DNA of 64,000 nt from Diphasiastrum complanatum (taxonomy: Eukaryota; Streptophyta; Lycopodiopsida; Lycopodiales; Lycopodiaceae): contig CM055105.1 of assembly GCA_029204225.1 (NCBI GenBank), positions 47,875,688 to 47,939,687 on the forward strand, read 5' to 3'. Each line of letters starts with the position of its first letter. Positions within the stretch are counted from its first letter, which is position 1. Made by a program: the position numbers and the translations under genes. Shown here in pieces: positions 23,266-35,200 of the stretch. The notes beneath the pieces are model-generated. The model was not told the DNA's origin and ran no database searches. It saw only the letters and a list, made by a program, of their open reading frames with translations.

Positions 23266-23980
23266 AAATTAGAAGAATGACAATATTGCTATCAACAAAC
23301 TTTAGATACATGGAAGGATCATAGTCACTAAGAGTAAATCCTAGTGAGATAAGAAAAGAGTTAAGTCTTGAATACCATGATCTTGGTGCTTGCTTGAGTC
23401 CATAAAGACTTTTGAAGAGCAAGCACACTTTGGACTCATCCTTGATGAATCCTTGAGGTTGTTCCATATAGATCTCCTCCTCAAGATAACCATTTAGAAA
23501 AGCATTGGATACATCTAATTGGAACACCTTCCACTTGAAAAAACAAGCAAGAGAAATAAGAATTATTATTGTCACCATCTTTGCAACGGGTGCAAAGGTC
23601 TCCTCATAATCAAGACCATGGATTTGAGAAAATCCTTTGGCACATAATCTTGCTTTATGCTTGTTGATGGTGCCATCATGATTGAGCTTGATCCGAAATA
23701 CCCACTTGCAACCAATCACATGCTTGTTGGAAGGAGGATCCACAAGCTCCCAAGTATTGTTGGTGATCAATGCATCATACTCTTGCTTCATGGCATCATA
23801 CCACTCCTTGGTATTGAGTGCCTCTTGTACATTCTTTGGCTCTTCATGAGAGACATAAAAAACATAATTAGTGGAATCAAGATCCACTTGTTTGCCTTTG
23901 TCAACATATGAGAGCCTCTTAGGCTCGGATCTATCTCTCATGGATCTTCTTGGTGAAAAAATCCGAGGAGAGTCTTCTTA
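23225..23980 (-). pseudogene. Element D RT N-terminal part
   Basis: The frame encodes NTWELVDPPSNKHVIGCKWV, KARLCAKGFSQIHGLDYEET, FQLDVSNAFLNGYLEEEIYM (first RT catalytic Asp) and VILLIYVDD (YVDD). It then shifts frame. A TAA at 23978-23980 interrupts the connection from integrase in the same frame. The product is the copia reverse transcriptase, which copies element RNA into DNA within virus-like particles; here it is inactive. Confidence 0.9.
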
Positions 23981-24080
23981 AAATCTCGACCCCATCACAT
24001 CATGATTGTCTTCAAAATCAATAATTGATGATGCATCCATAGATTTCTTGATCTCGACCTCTTCAAATGATGAGTGTTGA

Positions 24081-24909
24081 TTAATGAAAGGCAACATCTC
24101 TACTTTCAACAACTTGAGAAGTAGAGAGTATAAAGACTCTATAGGCCTTCTTGGTGGATGAGTATCCAACCATGATCCATTTGCATGCACTAGGATCTTC
24201 CTTCTTCCTTGTTTCCAAGGGAATATGGACAAAGCATAAGCATCCAAAAACTCTAAGGTGATCAACCTTAGGCTTCTTCAAAAATAAGATTTCATATGGT
24301 GACTTTCCTCCAAGAGCTATATGTGGGAGCCTATTGCAAAGATAATTTGCACAATTAATGGCTTCTCCCCAAAAAACTTTGGGCAAAGATGCCTCAATTC
24401 TCATAGATTTTGCACATTCACATAGAGATCTATACTTTCTCTCGGCCACTCCATTTTGAGATGGAGAGTAGGCACAAGAAAACTCTCTTTTAATGCCTTC
24501 AAGCTCACAAAAATCTTGAAATTTATTGGAGATATATTCACCACCTCCATCACTTCTAAGAGCTTTAATCTTGAATGAGAATTGCTTCTCTACATAAGCT
24601 TTGAAAATAAGGAAATGATCAAACACCATAGATTTTGAAGCAAGAAGATATATCCAAGTGAATCTTGTGTAATCATCAATGAAAGTAACAAAACAAGTGG
24701 CTCCTCCCTTGCTTGTAGTTGATGAGAAATGCACATCCGAGTGGATTAACTCCAAAGGATGCTTGCTTTTGATAGAATCTCTTGTAAATGGCTTTTTGTG
24801 AAATTTAGCAATAGCACGAGCCTCACAAGGCTTGATCTTCTTGGAGAATGACTTTGGCAAGCCAATAGCTTTGGACTCTTTGATCATAGAGAGCATGGAT
24901 TTGTAGTTG
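24081..24909 (-). pseudogene. Element D integrase
   Basis: From the A2 junction the frame reads NYKSMLSMIKE, the GAG-pre-integrase end (KPCEARAIAKFHKKPF, where the second Cys of the usual CEACAI finger reads R), LELIHSDVHFSS (first catalytic Asp), CFVTFIDDYTRFTWIYL, ALRSDGGGEYISN (second Asp) and QNGVAERKYRSLCE (catalytic Glu). The integrase core is open, but the frame ends at 24081 in a frameshift. Fragment H (52667-53290) is a close relative. Confidence 0.9.
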
Positions 24910-24914
24910 GGATG

Positions 24915-25567
24915 TGTGAAAAATTGTCAACTAGTAGTATTTTCCTAACTTGAGATTTTGTAGGCCTATGGCCAAATAAAAGTTAGAGATAGGTTCATAC
25001 ATGTATGTAGAGGCCCAAAGTATGTGTACACTACTTTTGAGGTCACATTAATTAGAGGAGGTCGAGTGTGGAGCTCTTCTATTGGCTCATAATTTGGTGC
25101 ATTCCTATTTGACCAAATTTCTAGGTATATGGGTGAATCCTATTGGACCCCAATTTTAGCCTATCATAAGACAAGTGGCCAAGAGGCACTATGGCTGCTA
25201 TAAATAGCCATCTCCACGAGTATGTACACATCTCATTTTCATTCTATTGAATGAATGTTATGCTCTTTGAAGGTCCATCTTCTTCTCTCTCACTTTTTTG
25301 TTCATATCTTGCATTCTAGCCACTAGAATTGTGATTTCTTTGTTGCTATGGCTTCACACGTGTGAAATGCAGGTTGTAGGCTCTGAAGTACGGACAGGGA
25401 CAGCAAGTTTCTGTTTGTGGAAGCTTATGATCAGATTTTGATGTTTAGTTGATGTTTAGTATGCTTAACATCACAATTTCTATCATTTTTTCAATCTAGA
25501 CGTGCATAACTTCCATGGCCAAGATCTTTATGAAACTTTAGCATCTTTTGGATCTGAGTTTTTCACA
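24915..25567 (+). repeat. A2 5' LTR
   Basis: 653 bp, TGTGAAAAA to TTTTTCACA. Carries the TATA box at 25199-25206 and the TTCACACGTGTGAA palindrome at 25353-25366. It shares a G with the A2 3' LTR, against A in both A1 LTRs, in the CTTTGAAGGTCC segment near 25270. Confidence 0.95.
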
Positions 25568-26176
25568 TGGTATCAGAGCATTAGGCGGCCAAATGTGCAG
25601 GTTTTGCCAGATTTAGAAGAGATTTGTGGGCGAGTTTGCTTTTGTAGCATTCCAATCAAGTTTCTAGCTAAAAATCTTGTTGATTTATGTGTAGAAATTG
25701 GATCTTTGTGATCAAAACATCATTTGTATGCATTTCAATTGAAGTAGGGCGAATTCCCTCTGTACTTATCAGAATAAGGAGACAAAAATTGTTTTGGAAA
25801 GAGGGAGATGCAAGATCCAACAAGATCCTATTAGTTTTCCATTCTAGCATATAGTTTTTTGATTCAATTTCTTGCTTCTTCATGTCAAAAACTTCAAAAT
25901 TGATGTAACCCTCTGATTTTCAGTTTGCTGAATGATTCAAGAGTGTATTTCAATCTTAGGAGTGAGGGAAAAGCAAGTATATTGAGGTTTGGTCTTGGTT
26001 TGATCAAGAAATCATAAAACTAGTGGCTAAAATTAAGGAAAAAGTGAGGAAAAGAGAGAAAAAGTAAGGTTTTAGGTTCCAAATCTTTGTGATTTCTTCT
26101 TGTGTTTCATTTGTTGATTCAAGAGAGTGCTTAGTGCATTGGAACAGGTCAAAGATCAGAGATCAATCATTGCAAC

Positions 26177-29100
26177 ATGGCTACAAATGGAGGCTACATG
26201 TTGGAAAGCAATGATAGGCTTACCTCCCTCAACTATTCTACTTGGAAAGTAAGGATGGAGTCTTTGCTTGAGATGAATGAGTTGATGGATATTGTTGTAG
26301 GTGTGGAGGAGAGACCTTTGGCACCTCAAGAACAATTGAGGTATGACAAGAGGGCAAAGAAAGCCCTTCACATGATCAAGATGAATGTGACAAATGAGCT
26401 TATCAAAGAGGTTGGTAAGTGCACATCATCTAGTGAAGCTTGGGAAGCCTTGAAGAAGGTTTATGAATCCAAGTCTACTTCTAGAGTGTTGACTTTAAGA
26501 AGGCAAATCTTTTCTTGTATGCAAAAGAAGAGTGAGAATGGACATGCTTTTGTTTTGAGAGTTAAAGCATTGAATGATGAGTTAGCATGCATTAATGATG
26601 GCATAAATAATGAGGAGCTTGTTCAAGTGATTCTCAATGGCTTGTTGGATGATCATGCTAATCTTGTTCAAAGTTATGCTATCCAAAAATGTTTACCAAG
26701 TGTTGGAGACTTGCAAGAGGTCTTGTTGGCTGAAGAATTCAGGTTGCAAGCAAGAGTGGGAGCATCTTCTACATCTCAAGGAGGAGAAGAGGAGGCAATG
26801 TTCTCTAAAGGCAAGTTCAAGGGCAAAGGTAAAAGCAATTGGTCTAAAGGGCAAGACCAAGGTGAGCACTCTACTTTTGGCAAAAAGAAGGATAGATCTA
26901 AGCTAAAATGTTTTTATTGTGGAGTCAAAGGGCATTTTGCTAGTGATTGTTTTAAGAAAAAGAGGGATCAAGGGGAAAAGCAAACCAATCTAACTATTGA
27001 TGAGGGTGGGGATGAGCTTCTTTCAAATGATGCTTTTGTTATGTCATCTTGCTTGTTGGCTAATCATGGAGACATTGATCCTTGGTGGATTGATAGTGGA
27101 GCCACTTCTCATATGACATATCATAAAGAGTATTTTTCATCTTTAATGGCATTTGATGGTGATAGGAAGGTAATCTATACCGCAAATGATGGTGAGTGTG
27201 CAATCAAGGGGATTGGCACAATTCCTATTTCACTTTCTACAAATAGGAATATAGAATTGAAAGATGTTTTGCTCATTCCATCCATTACCAAGAACTTACT
27301 TAGTGTAAGCCAAATGCTTGACAAAGGATTCAAAGTTGAGTTTGATGGTGATGCTTGCTTGATCAAAAAGGGGTGTAGTATCATTGCAAAAGGGAAAAGG
27401 CAAGGGAAATTGTTCAAGCTTGATGCATGTGTTGTTGCTAACCAAGTTGGATGCATGGCAAATGAACAAATGTCAATTCAAGAGGTATGGCATAAAAGGA
27501 TGGGACATCTCAACTACAAGGCCTTGGAGGTAATAGCCAAAAAGGAGGTAGTAAGGGGACTTCCCAAGTCTCTTACTTGCTTGAATCATGTTTGTGAAGA
27601 ATGTGCTTTGTCTAAATCACATAGATTGCCATATACTAGATCTATATCTAGATCTAAGATGCCTTTTTCTCTCTTGCATTCGGATATTCATGGTGTTACT
27701 ACAATTAGCAATGGAGGTGCTAAGATGTATGTAACTTTCATTGATGATTTTAGTAGATTTTGTTGGGTTTATCTACTAAAGAGCAAGGATGAGGTGTTTG
27801 ATGTGTTTGTCAAGTTCAAAGTTGCTATTGAGACTCAATTTACAACCAAAATCAAATGCTTGAGGAGCGACAATGGTGGTGAATACATTTCTAACAAATT
27901 CAAAGCCTTTTGCGATGAGCATGGGATCAAGAGGGAGTACACATGTCCAAGAACACCACAACAAAATGGAGTGGCCGAGAGGAAGAATAGAACCTTGTGT
28001 GAGAGTGCAAAGGCAATGAGATTGAATGCTAATCTTCCTAAACCTTTTTGGAGTGATGCTTTGTTGTGTGCAAATTTCCTATGCAATAGATGGCCAAGTG
28101 TTGTATTGGAAGGAAAAACCCCTTTTGAAGCTTTGTTTGGTACGAAGCCTAATGTCAAGTTTCTAAGAACTTTTGGATGCATTTGCTACTTCAACATTAC
28201 TCTTGATGATAGAACTAAGGAGGATCCATCTTCAAGAAAGGGCATTTTTGTTGGTTATAGTGAAGTAAGCAAAGCATATAGGATTTATGTTCCTTCAATC
28301 AAGAAAGTGTTCACAAGTAGGGATGTCATTTTTGATGAAGGTAACATTCCAAAAGTTGTTTCAAGTGATGATGGTGTTGTTGCAACTAATGTGCTTGATG
28401 ACAATGGAGTTGATGACACATTGGATGTGGATGTTGAAGAAGCCTCTTCAAGTCAAATTCCAAGGAGAACTCCAAGGCATAAAGTGAAACCCTCAAGGCT
28501 CACTTATGATGGCAAAGGTAAGCAAGTGGTGGATGGATCCAACTATGCTTTCCTAACTTCTTTTGATGTACCTTCATGTGTAGATGAAGCAAGGCAAGAA
28601 GAGGAATGGATCCAAGCAATGGATCTTGAGTTTGAAGCACTTATGAAGAACAACACATGGAGATTGGTGGAGCTTCCAAAGGGCAAAAGTGCAATTGGAT
28701 GCAAATGGATCTTCAAGGTAAAGACAAATCAAGATGGATCTATCAACAAGTTGAAGGCAAGGTTGGTGGCTAAAGGTTATGCTCAAGAGCATGGCATTGA
28801 CTATGAGGAAACCTTTGCACCCGTGGCAAAGATGGTGAGCATAAGAGTAATCATTTCCCTTGCAACTCTTTATGGATGGGATCTTTGGCAATTAGACATT
28901 TCTAATGCTTTCTTGAATGGTGATCTTGAAGAGGAAGTCTACATGGAGCAACCCGAGAGCTATGTTTCTCATAGCAAGCCTAATCATGTGTGTTTTCTAC
29001 AAAAAAGTTTGTATGGTCTTAAGCAAGCACCAAGGAGTTGGTATGCTAGGCTTAACTCTTTTCTACTTTCTCAAAACTTCACTATGAGTGAGTATGATCA

Positions 29101-30127
29101 TTCACTTTACTTTAGAATTAGTGCTAATGATGTTACAATCCTTCTAATTTATGTGGATGACATTATTTTAAGTGGAGGGAACAAGGAAGATATAGAAGAT
29201 ATCAAGAAAGCACTAAAAAAGGAATTTGAAGTGCATGATCTTGGTCTTTTGAGCTATATCTTAGGAATAGAAGTAATTAGAACTTCTCAAATCACTTTTA
29301 TTTCACAAGAGAAGTATGCTATTTCTATTCTCAATAGATTTCATATGGTAGATGCAAATCCTATTGATACACCTATGGAATCACATGTAAAGCTAACTAT
29401 AAGAGGTAATGAAAGATCCTTCGAGGACATTACTCTCTATAGGAAGCTAATAGGTTCTCTTATATATCTAACCATCACAAGACCTGATTTATCTTATTGT
29501 GTTGGTAGATTAAGCCAATTCATGCAAGATCCTAGCATAGAACATTGGAAACTAGGAAAGAGGATCTTGAGATACATCTCGGGAACAAAAGATTTTGGCA
29601 TTGTTTATAGAGGCTCATCACCTAACTTATTTGGTTTTTCAGATTCAGATTTTGCAGGAGACCTTATGGATAGAAAATCCATAAATGCACATGCTATTTT
29701 CATAGGTGATGGAGCTATCTCATGGATGTCGAAGAAACAAGCAACTATATCACTTTCTTCTAGTGAGGCCGAGTACAAAGCTTTGACATCATGCACAAAG
29801 GAGATGGTGTGGATCAAGAGGATGATTATGGAGCTTCATTTGCTGGATTTTTCAGAGAGTCCAATCATCTTTTGTGACAACCTTTCAGCCCAAAGTCTAG
29901 CAAGCAATCCGGTTTTCCATGCAAGGAGCAAACATATCGAGGTGGCTTACCATTTTGTGAGAGAACAAGTGTTGGCAAAAGAGATCAAGCTTGAACATGT
30001 CCCATCAAAGGAATGTGTGGCTGATATCTTTACCAAAGCATTGGGAAAGGACTTATTTTTCAAGCATAGAACAAGTCTTGGTGTACTTTCTAAATCTATG
30101 CTAAAACTAGTTGAAGAGGGAGTGTGA
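26177..30127 (+). CDS. Ty1/copia gag-pol polyprotein of A2, 1316 aa, intact
   Basis: The domain order, residue numbering and motifs are the same as in A1: zinc knuckle 245-258, DSGATS protease at 306, integrase D503/D565/E601, RT YVDD 992-995, RNase H from about 1153. I see six amino-acid differences from A1: S to N after KKSE, T to A in GECTIKG, E to V in KALEEIA, S to G in DESNIP, K to E in ARQKEEW and I to N in MKINTW. None touches a catalytic residue. Both copies look capable of making active proteins, so either could supply functions to defective relatives such as family I. Confidence 0.97.
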   Translation: MATNGGYMLESNDRLTSLNYSTWKVRMESLLEMNELMDIVVGVEERPLAPQEQLRYDKRAKKALHMIKMNVTNELIKEVGKCTSSSEAWEALKKVYESKSTSRVLTLRRQIFSCMQKKSENGHAFVLRVKALNDELACINDGINNEELVQVILNGLLDDHANLVQSYAIQKCLPSVGDLQEVLLAEEFRLQARVGASSTSQGGEEEAMFSKGKFKGKGKSNWSKGQDQGEHSTFGKKKDRSKLKCFYCGVKGHFASDCFKKKRDQGEKQTNLTIDEGGDELLSNDAFVMSSCLLANHGDIDPWWIDSGATSHMTYHKEYFSSLMAFDGDRKVIYTANDGECAIKGIGTIPISLSTNRNIELKDVLLIPSITKNLLSVSQMLDKGFKVEFDGDACLIKKGCSIIAKGKRQGKLFKLDACVVANQVGCMANEQMSIQEVWHKRMGHLNYKALEVIAKKEVVRGLPKSLTCLNHVCEECALSKSHRLPYTRSISRSKMPFSLLHSDIHGVTTISNGGAKMYVTFIDDFSRFCWVYLLKSKDEVFDVFVKFKVAIETQFTTKIKCLRSDNGGEYISNKFKAFCDEHGIKREYTCPRTPQQNGVAERKNRTLCESAKAMRLNANLPKPFWSDALLCANFLCNRWPSVVLEGKTPFEALFGTKPNVKFLRTFGCICYFNITLDDRTKEDPSSRKGIFVGYSEVSKAYRIYVPSIKKVFTSRDVIFDEGNIPKVVSSDDGVVATNVLDDNGVDDTLDVDVEEASSSQIPRRTPRHKVKPSRLTYDGKGKQVVDGSNYAFLTSFDVPSCVDEARQEEEWIQAMDLEFEALMKNNTWRLVELPKGKSAIGCKWIFKVKTNQDGSINKLKARLVAKGYAQEHGIDYEETFAPVAKMVSIRVIISLATLYGWDLWQLDISNAFLNGDLEEEVYMEQPESYVSHSKPNHVCFLQKSLYGLKQAPRSWYARLNSFLLSQNFTMSEYDHSLYFRISANDVTILLIYVDDIILSGGNKEDIEDIKKALKKEFEVHDLGLLSYILGIEVIRTSQITFISQEKYAISILNRFHMVDANPIDTPMESHVKLTIRGNERSFEDITLYRKLIGSLIYLTITRPDLSYCVGRLSQFMQDPSIEHWKLGKRILRYISGTKDFGIVYRGSSPNLFGFSDSDFAGDLMDRKSINAHAIFIGDGAISWMSKKQATISLSSSEAEYKALTSCTKEMVWIKRMIMELHLLDFSESPIIFCDNLSAQSLASNPVFHARSKHIEVAYHFVREQVLAKEIKLEHVPSKECVADIFTKALGKDLFFKHRTSLGVLSKSMLKLVEEGV

Positions 30128-30775
30128 AAAATTGTCAACTAGTAGTATTTTCCTAACTTGAGATTTTGTAGGCCTATGGCCAAATAAAAGTTAGAGATAG
30201 GTTCATACATGTATGTAGAGGCCCAAAGTATGTGTACACTACTTTTGAGGTCACATTAATTAGAGGAGGTCGAGTGTGGAGCTCTTCTATTGGCTCATAA
30301 TTTGGTGCATTCCTATTTGACCAAATTTCTAGGTATATGGGTGAATCCTATTGGACCCCAATTTTAGCCTATCATAAGACAAGTGGCCAAGAGGCACTAT
30401 GGCTGCTATAAATAGCCATCTCCACGAGTATGTACACATCTCATTTTCATTCTATTGAATGAATGTTATGCTCTTTGAAGGTCCATCTTCTTCTCTCTCA
30501 CTTTTTTGTTCATATCTTGCATTCTAGCCACTAGAATTGTGATTTCTTTGTTGCTATGGCTTCACACGTGTGAAATGCAGGTTGTAGGCTCTGAAGTACG
30601 GACAGGGACAGCAAGTTTCTGTTTGTGGAAGCTTATGATCATATTTTGATGTTTAGTTGATGTTTAGTATGCTTAACATCACAATTTCTATCATTTTTTC
30701 AATCTAGATGTGCATAACTTCCATGGCCAAGATCTTTATGAAACTTTAGCATCTTTTGGATCTGAGTTTTTCACA
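30123..30775 (+). repeat. A2 3' LTR
   Basis: 653 bp, overlapping the polyprotein stop codon at its first bases. Carries TTCACACGTGTGAA at 30561-30574. It is followed directly by the target duplication GGATG and the interrupted gag-protease frame of element D. Confidence 0.95.
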
Positions 30776-32154
30776 GGATGTCCCAACCTCCTATGCCATA
30801 ATTCCTCCATAGAGAGCTTGTTCACAAGAGCAACATTACAAGCATTCACATACTCATTTGGATCTAGTTTATAGATGCCACCAAATCTAGATCCTAATGC
30901 AAGTATCTCATCATTCTTCTTGATAGTGCAAGTATCAACATTGAATTTTACATCAAGGCCATTATCAAGCAATTGGCCAACACTAATAAGATTCTTGGTA
31001 AGCTTAGGTACATAAAGAACTCTAGAGAGAGAAAGAACTTTAGAGGATGCAAGCTTCAAGGGAATGTTCCCTATGCCTTCAATAGGACATTCAAAATCAT
31101 TTGCAGTGTATATTGATTTCTTCACTCCATCATAAGGTGCAATAGAAGAGAAAGAGTCCTTGGAGCTACACATATGTGAAGAGGCTCCACTATCAATATA
31201 CCATAGGCCGTCCTTCTTGAAAGGAGTAGATGAGAAACTAGAGACCATAAGAGATCCCTCTCCATCACTTGCAATAGTGTCTTCCTTATCATTGGTAATA
31301 TTGGCTTGCTTGAGTTGATTCTTCTTTTTGAAGCAATTGGTGGCATAATGACCTTTCTTGCCACAATAAAAGCACTTGATCTTCTTCTTCTTCTTGAGCT
31401 TGGATGATGAAGCATTAGAGGAATCATCTTCCTCCTCATCTTTGTCTTTGGATTTGACTTTGTCCTTGCTTGAGGATTGTTGATGTTGGTTCTTGCTCCT
31501 CTCTTTGTGCTTATCCTTGGCAAAGAGAGCTTTGCCATCATTATGAGTGAGAGAAAGCTTGTCCATCCTCAAGAGCTTGTACTCTTGTCTTGATTCTTCT
31601 GAAATTAGCACACTTTGGAGAGCCTCCAAACTTGGTAGCTCCTCCTTAATGGCATAGGATTGGACAAGGTTATCAAATTCACTTTTCAAGCCACTGAGAA
31701 TGACTTGAACTAGCTCATTTTGATTGATGGAATCACCAATGCAAGCAAGCTCTCTATGAATATCTTTTACTCTCAAAACATAACTAGATGCACTCTCATC
31801 ACTCTTTTGGCTACTTTGAAAGATTTGATTCCTAAGAGTGAGAAGCCTAGAGGTATTCTTAGCCTCATAGATAGTCTTGAGACAATCCCAAGCTTCTTTG
31901 GCTGTTGTACAAGTACCTATCTCCCTCAATATCTCATTAGAGACATTCATCTTAATGTAGTGGAGAGCCATCCTAGCTCTCTTTTTGTATTTTTGAACCT
32001 CTTGAAGAACTTGTGGTTCTTCTTCAAGGCCAAGAACTATGTCCATCACGTCTTGAAGGATCAAGATGGACTCCATCCTCATTTTCCAAATTGAATAATT
32101 TGAAGTGGTCAATCTTTCACTTGGTTCCAACAAGAATGAACCCATTAAAGACAT
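30776..32154 (-). pseudogene. Element D gag and protease, cut by A2
   Basis: The ATG at 32154 opens MSLMGSFLLEPSERL. The frame encodes a UBN2-type gag (SNYSIWKMRMESI; ARMALHYIKMNVSNEIL), a lysine-rich spacer, a zinc knuckle CFYCGKKGHYATNC, the protease motif WYIDSGASSHM and LTKNLISVGQLLDNGLDV. It reaches ELWHRRLGHP of the GAG-pre-integrase domain, where A2 interrupts it; residues after that come from the LTR. Up to the break the frame is clean (about 460 codons). Gag builds the virus-like particle and the protease cleaves the polyprotein. Confidence 0.92.
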
Positions 32155-32220
32155 TTGAAGTGAAGAAAACTCAAATGATGAACAAAAAATGTTGTTACAC
32201 ACTTTCAATAGGATCCAATA

Positions 32221-35200
32221 ATTGAGTACTATCTCCTCCTATGAAAGATCTTACAACAATTTGTGAATTGATTCTCACTAGCTACTCAAATCTCTCTAAA
32301 ACAAGATCTATTTCACATCAAATGATGGAGTATAGGCAAAGTTAGGATCTAACACTCTTAGCACGTGTGAAATACACTAAGAAACCAAATTTGACTCAAA
32401 TACAATGATATTGCATGAAACAAAATGGCTAAGATCTCAAAACAGTGCCTAGATCACATATAGATGAGATTGGCAAGCATACAGCTGTGATTTTGGATCA
32501 ACCAAGCAATCTCTTGACCAAACCAAATGTGTCCACCCAGGTCTAGGTGCCCTACCTAACCCTCTTCAAAAGCTTATAACTTTTGATTGGCTCAACCAAG
32601 TGGGGAGGAGAGAGATGTAGAAAAAAAGTGAATTCATCTTGCCTTTTTTATGACTTTCCCTTATACTAACATCTCTCATGTTAAGGAGCATGCTATTTGA
32701 TGACTCTCTTTGTAGGAACATTGGTCCGATTCAAGAATATGTCTCTTCTAGTATATCCCTAACCCTTGTGAAGCCTGCAATATCTATTGTTAAGTTTGTA
32801 CAATAAGCAAAAATCTCTAGGCACTATAGTATCAGGCTTAGCTTGTATAGCACAAAAGACAAAGAACAAAAAGGGATGCTAATATTCCTCAACAACCTCT
32901 TGTAGGTACTGGAGTGTTGAGGGATCGGAGTGTACCACGCAATCATTAGAGTTAAGATCCGCACATCCATCATGGTAATTCACATAAGGTCCAGCCCTTT
33001 AGAATTTGTAGAAGGACTTTGGGCTTGTGGACTATAAGTCAAGAGACATAAGGGAGGAGGTGCTGCTCTACCTCTCCCTCTCCCTTTCTTCAGTTTTTGA
33101 GTGTGTTGTTCTTCACTATCTTGATGCAAGCAATGTTCTCTCTCCTCTATGGTGAATGAATATATGTTGTGTTTGATTTTCTTCACAAGCTATCATACTA
33201 CTAGGCAATGGCTAAAGCCGGATGATCCTAAGCATGCAAATCCATTTCTAGAGGATAGAAAATGCAGAAAATAAGGAGATTTCTTCTTGTTCGAGAATTG
33301 CAATTTTGTGCTTTTTTACTTCTGCATGGTAGAAGTGTAGGAATAAAGAGAGACAAATCGTTACTTGCTAATTCTGAACGAGAAGATTGAAAAATGTGTG
33401 AGGAATTTCCATTCTCAGAGTGAAACCCAAGAGAAAGCATCCTAGATAGTCATTGCTGACTGTTCTTGTTTATAGTCGCTGTCTATAATCATGAGCTGCA
33501 GTTTTCTCAGGGATCATCACTGCCAGTTATGAAGTGGGGGCGCTGCCCCCAATCCTGCTTCCAAGAAGGTACAATTACGGCAATGAGACTTAGCCTCAGA
33601 CCTGCCAAGCAAATCTCAATGTTTTTGTAAAGATGCAGTAGGATACAAACAGTCCATTGAAGCCCATGGTAGTTCATGTGCAAAAGAAACTATCATGATG
33701 AAGTTCTTTGTCATTCAACCCACACTGCAGCCATCAAACATCCTTGTTGCTGTCACGATTGATTTCAACGCAGCCAGTAAGCTGTGTGTAGAGTTTGCTA
33801 TCTTGCGACCTTTCTCAGAGAGTCAGAGTAGTGGAGAATCCAAGCAGACAATCAAGAACATTGCAGCAGCCGTGAAGATGTGGGACCAAGCCGATGGAGG
33901 ATTTTGCCCTGCGTTTACGCTGCCCAAAGAGAAACTTATAGCAATCAACTTGTGAAAGTCAAATTTGTAGCGTTGGTAGTACGTTCATTGAAAGAAGGAA
34001 AGAGTGCAGAAAATAGCTGCTGACGGCATGTTGCATATCCTTGTGGATTCAATATTGTCTTGTTTGCTACTACCTATATCTCCAGCCTTCTAAGGTGGTC
34101 GCTCAAGTGCAAACAATCACTAAACCCATGAACAAGCAATTTGTGGAATTCATTTTTCAGCTTGCCATACACAACCGTGATCAGCAGCTATTGAAACCTT
34201 CTGGTTCTGTAGATCATGTTAGTAGAGACTCAGAATAATGATTATTTTTATTAGTTGCTGCTGCTAATGTGTTATGGCAAGTGCCAAGAAGGCAGTGGAG
34301 CTTTAAGCTACTGAAGTAGAGATCAAGTAGCAGCTGACTGTCTCGGCCAAGGGAAGTGGTCGACTCTACGTACTTCAAGGATCAACAAACATATATGCTT
34401 CTCCAGTGCTTGGCTTAGGAGCAAATTTTCTGATTTTATAAAAGCATTATGTCTCTTTGTATTTTGACATGTCCTTTTGAGGGCCTGCTTTAGATCAAAC
34501 ATTTTATAATATAGATATAATAGCTTGGTTTGAGGATGATGTGAGCTTGATATTAGAAGCAATAACTATGTGCAAATATAAGAGCTTCTATATTATCCTA
34601 ACCTTAACATGAACAGTGCAATTATGTACATTCTTTAAATTTAGAATATGTTAAACAAATTTTCAATCTAGATCATTCTCTCTTAGTAATCCAAAATTTC
34701 TAGTAATATTTTTCCATGTTCTTGGATTACAAACAAGCATTTTAGAATGTACCTTCGTTGAACGTGCATTTTAATGTTTTCAAATCACCGACCAAATGCC
34801 ATTTTACATTGAAGTCTCGTATTCCAAAAACAATGAAAATTTCATCATCCATATGATCTTTCATGATTTGAGAATAAGATGTTTTTAAACTTTTCCATGA
34901 TAATAAATCAAAATCAGCTTGTTGGATCACATAATATAGCCAAAACATGTCAAGCTTTATTAAGCTCAAGGTAGAAAGTACCTAAAAATTTGCCAATCAC
35001 CAATTATCATTTCATGATTGGACGTTGAAATTGAAAGCTCCTTGATCTCTTGATTGTTCAAGTGCACATCCATGAGTATTATATTAAATCGTTCCATTTT
35101 TGCCCTCTACTAATTTCTAACTCTTTTAACTTAGAAATTATGACTATTTTATCATTCATATTTTTGACTATTATATCATAGAAAAAACTATTATATATCT

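Larger units (their letters stand above)
24915..30775 (+). mobile_element. Element A2: complete, young Ty1/copia, second copy of family A
   Basis: This 5861-bp element is the same length as A1. The 653-bp LTRs (24915-25567, 30123-30775) differ at two positions that I can see (25434/30642 and 25501/30709). The PBS is at 25568-25579, a purine tract directly precedes 30123, and there is a perfect 5-bp target duplication GGATG (24910-24914, 30776-30780). It lies in the GAG-pre-integrase codons of element D, in the opposite orientation. Confidence 0.98.
21593..32220 (-). mobile_element. Element D: degenerate Ty1/copia on the minus strand, split by A2
   Basis: Reading leftward: leader, gag and protease (32154-30776), the A2 insertion, integrase (24909-24081), RT and RNase H (23980-22348), a purine-rich tract on the minus strand (about 22345-22330) and a 3' LTR (22329-21593). 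Gag through GAG-pre-integrase is continuous with the integrase once A2 is removed, and the duplicated GGATG (24910-24914, 30776-30780) marks the event. One stop and two frameshifts disrupt pol. I found neither a PBS nor a 5' LTR to the right of gag, so the 5' end is missing; the right border is approximate. Confidence 0.88.

Noticed and set aside
32221-33000. Expected 5' LTR and PBS of element D
   Set aside because: I searched by eye for the reverse complement of TGGTATCAGAGC and for the D LTR end and found neither, so D is called 5'-truncated.
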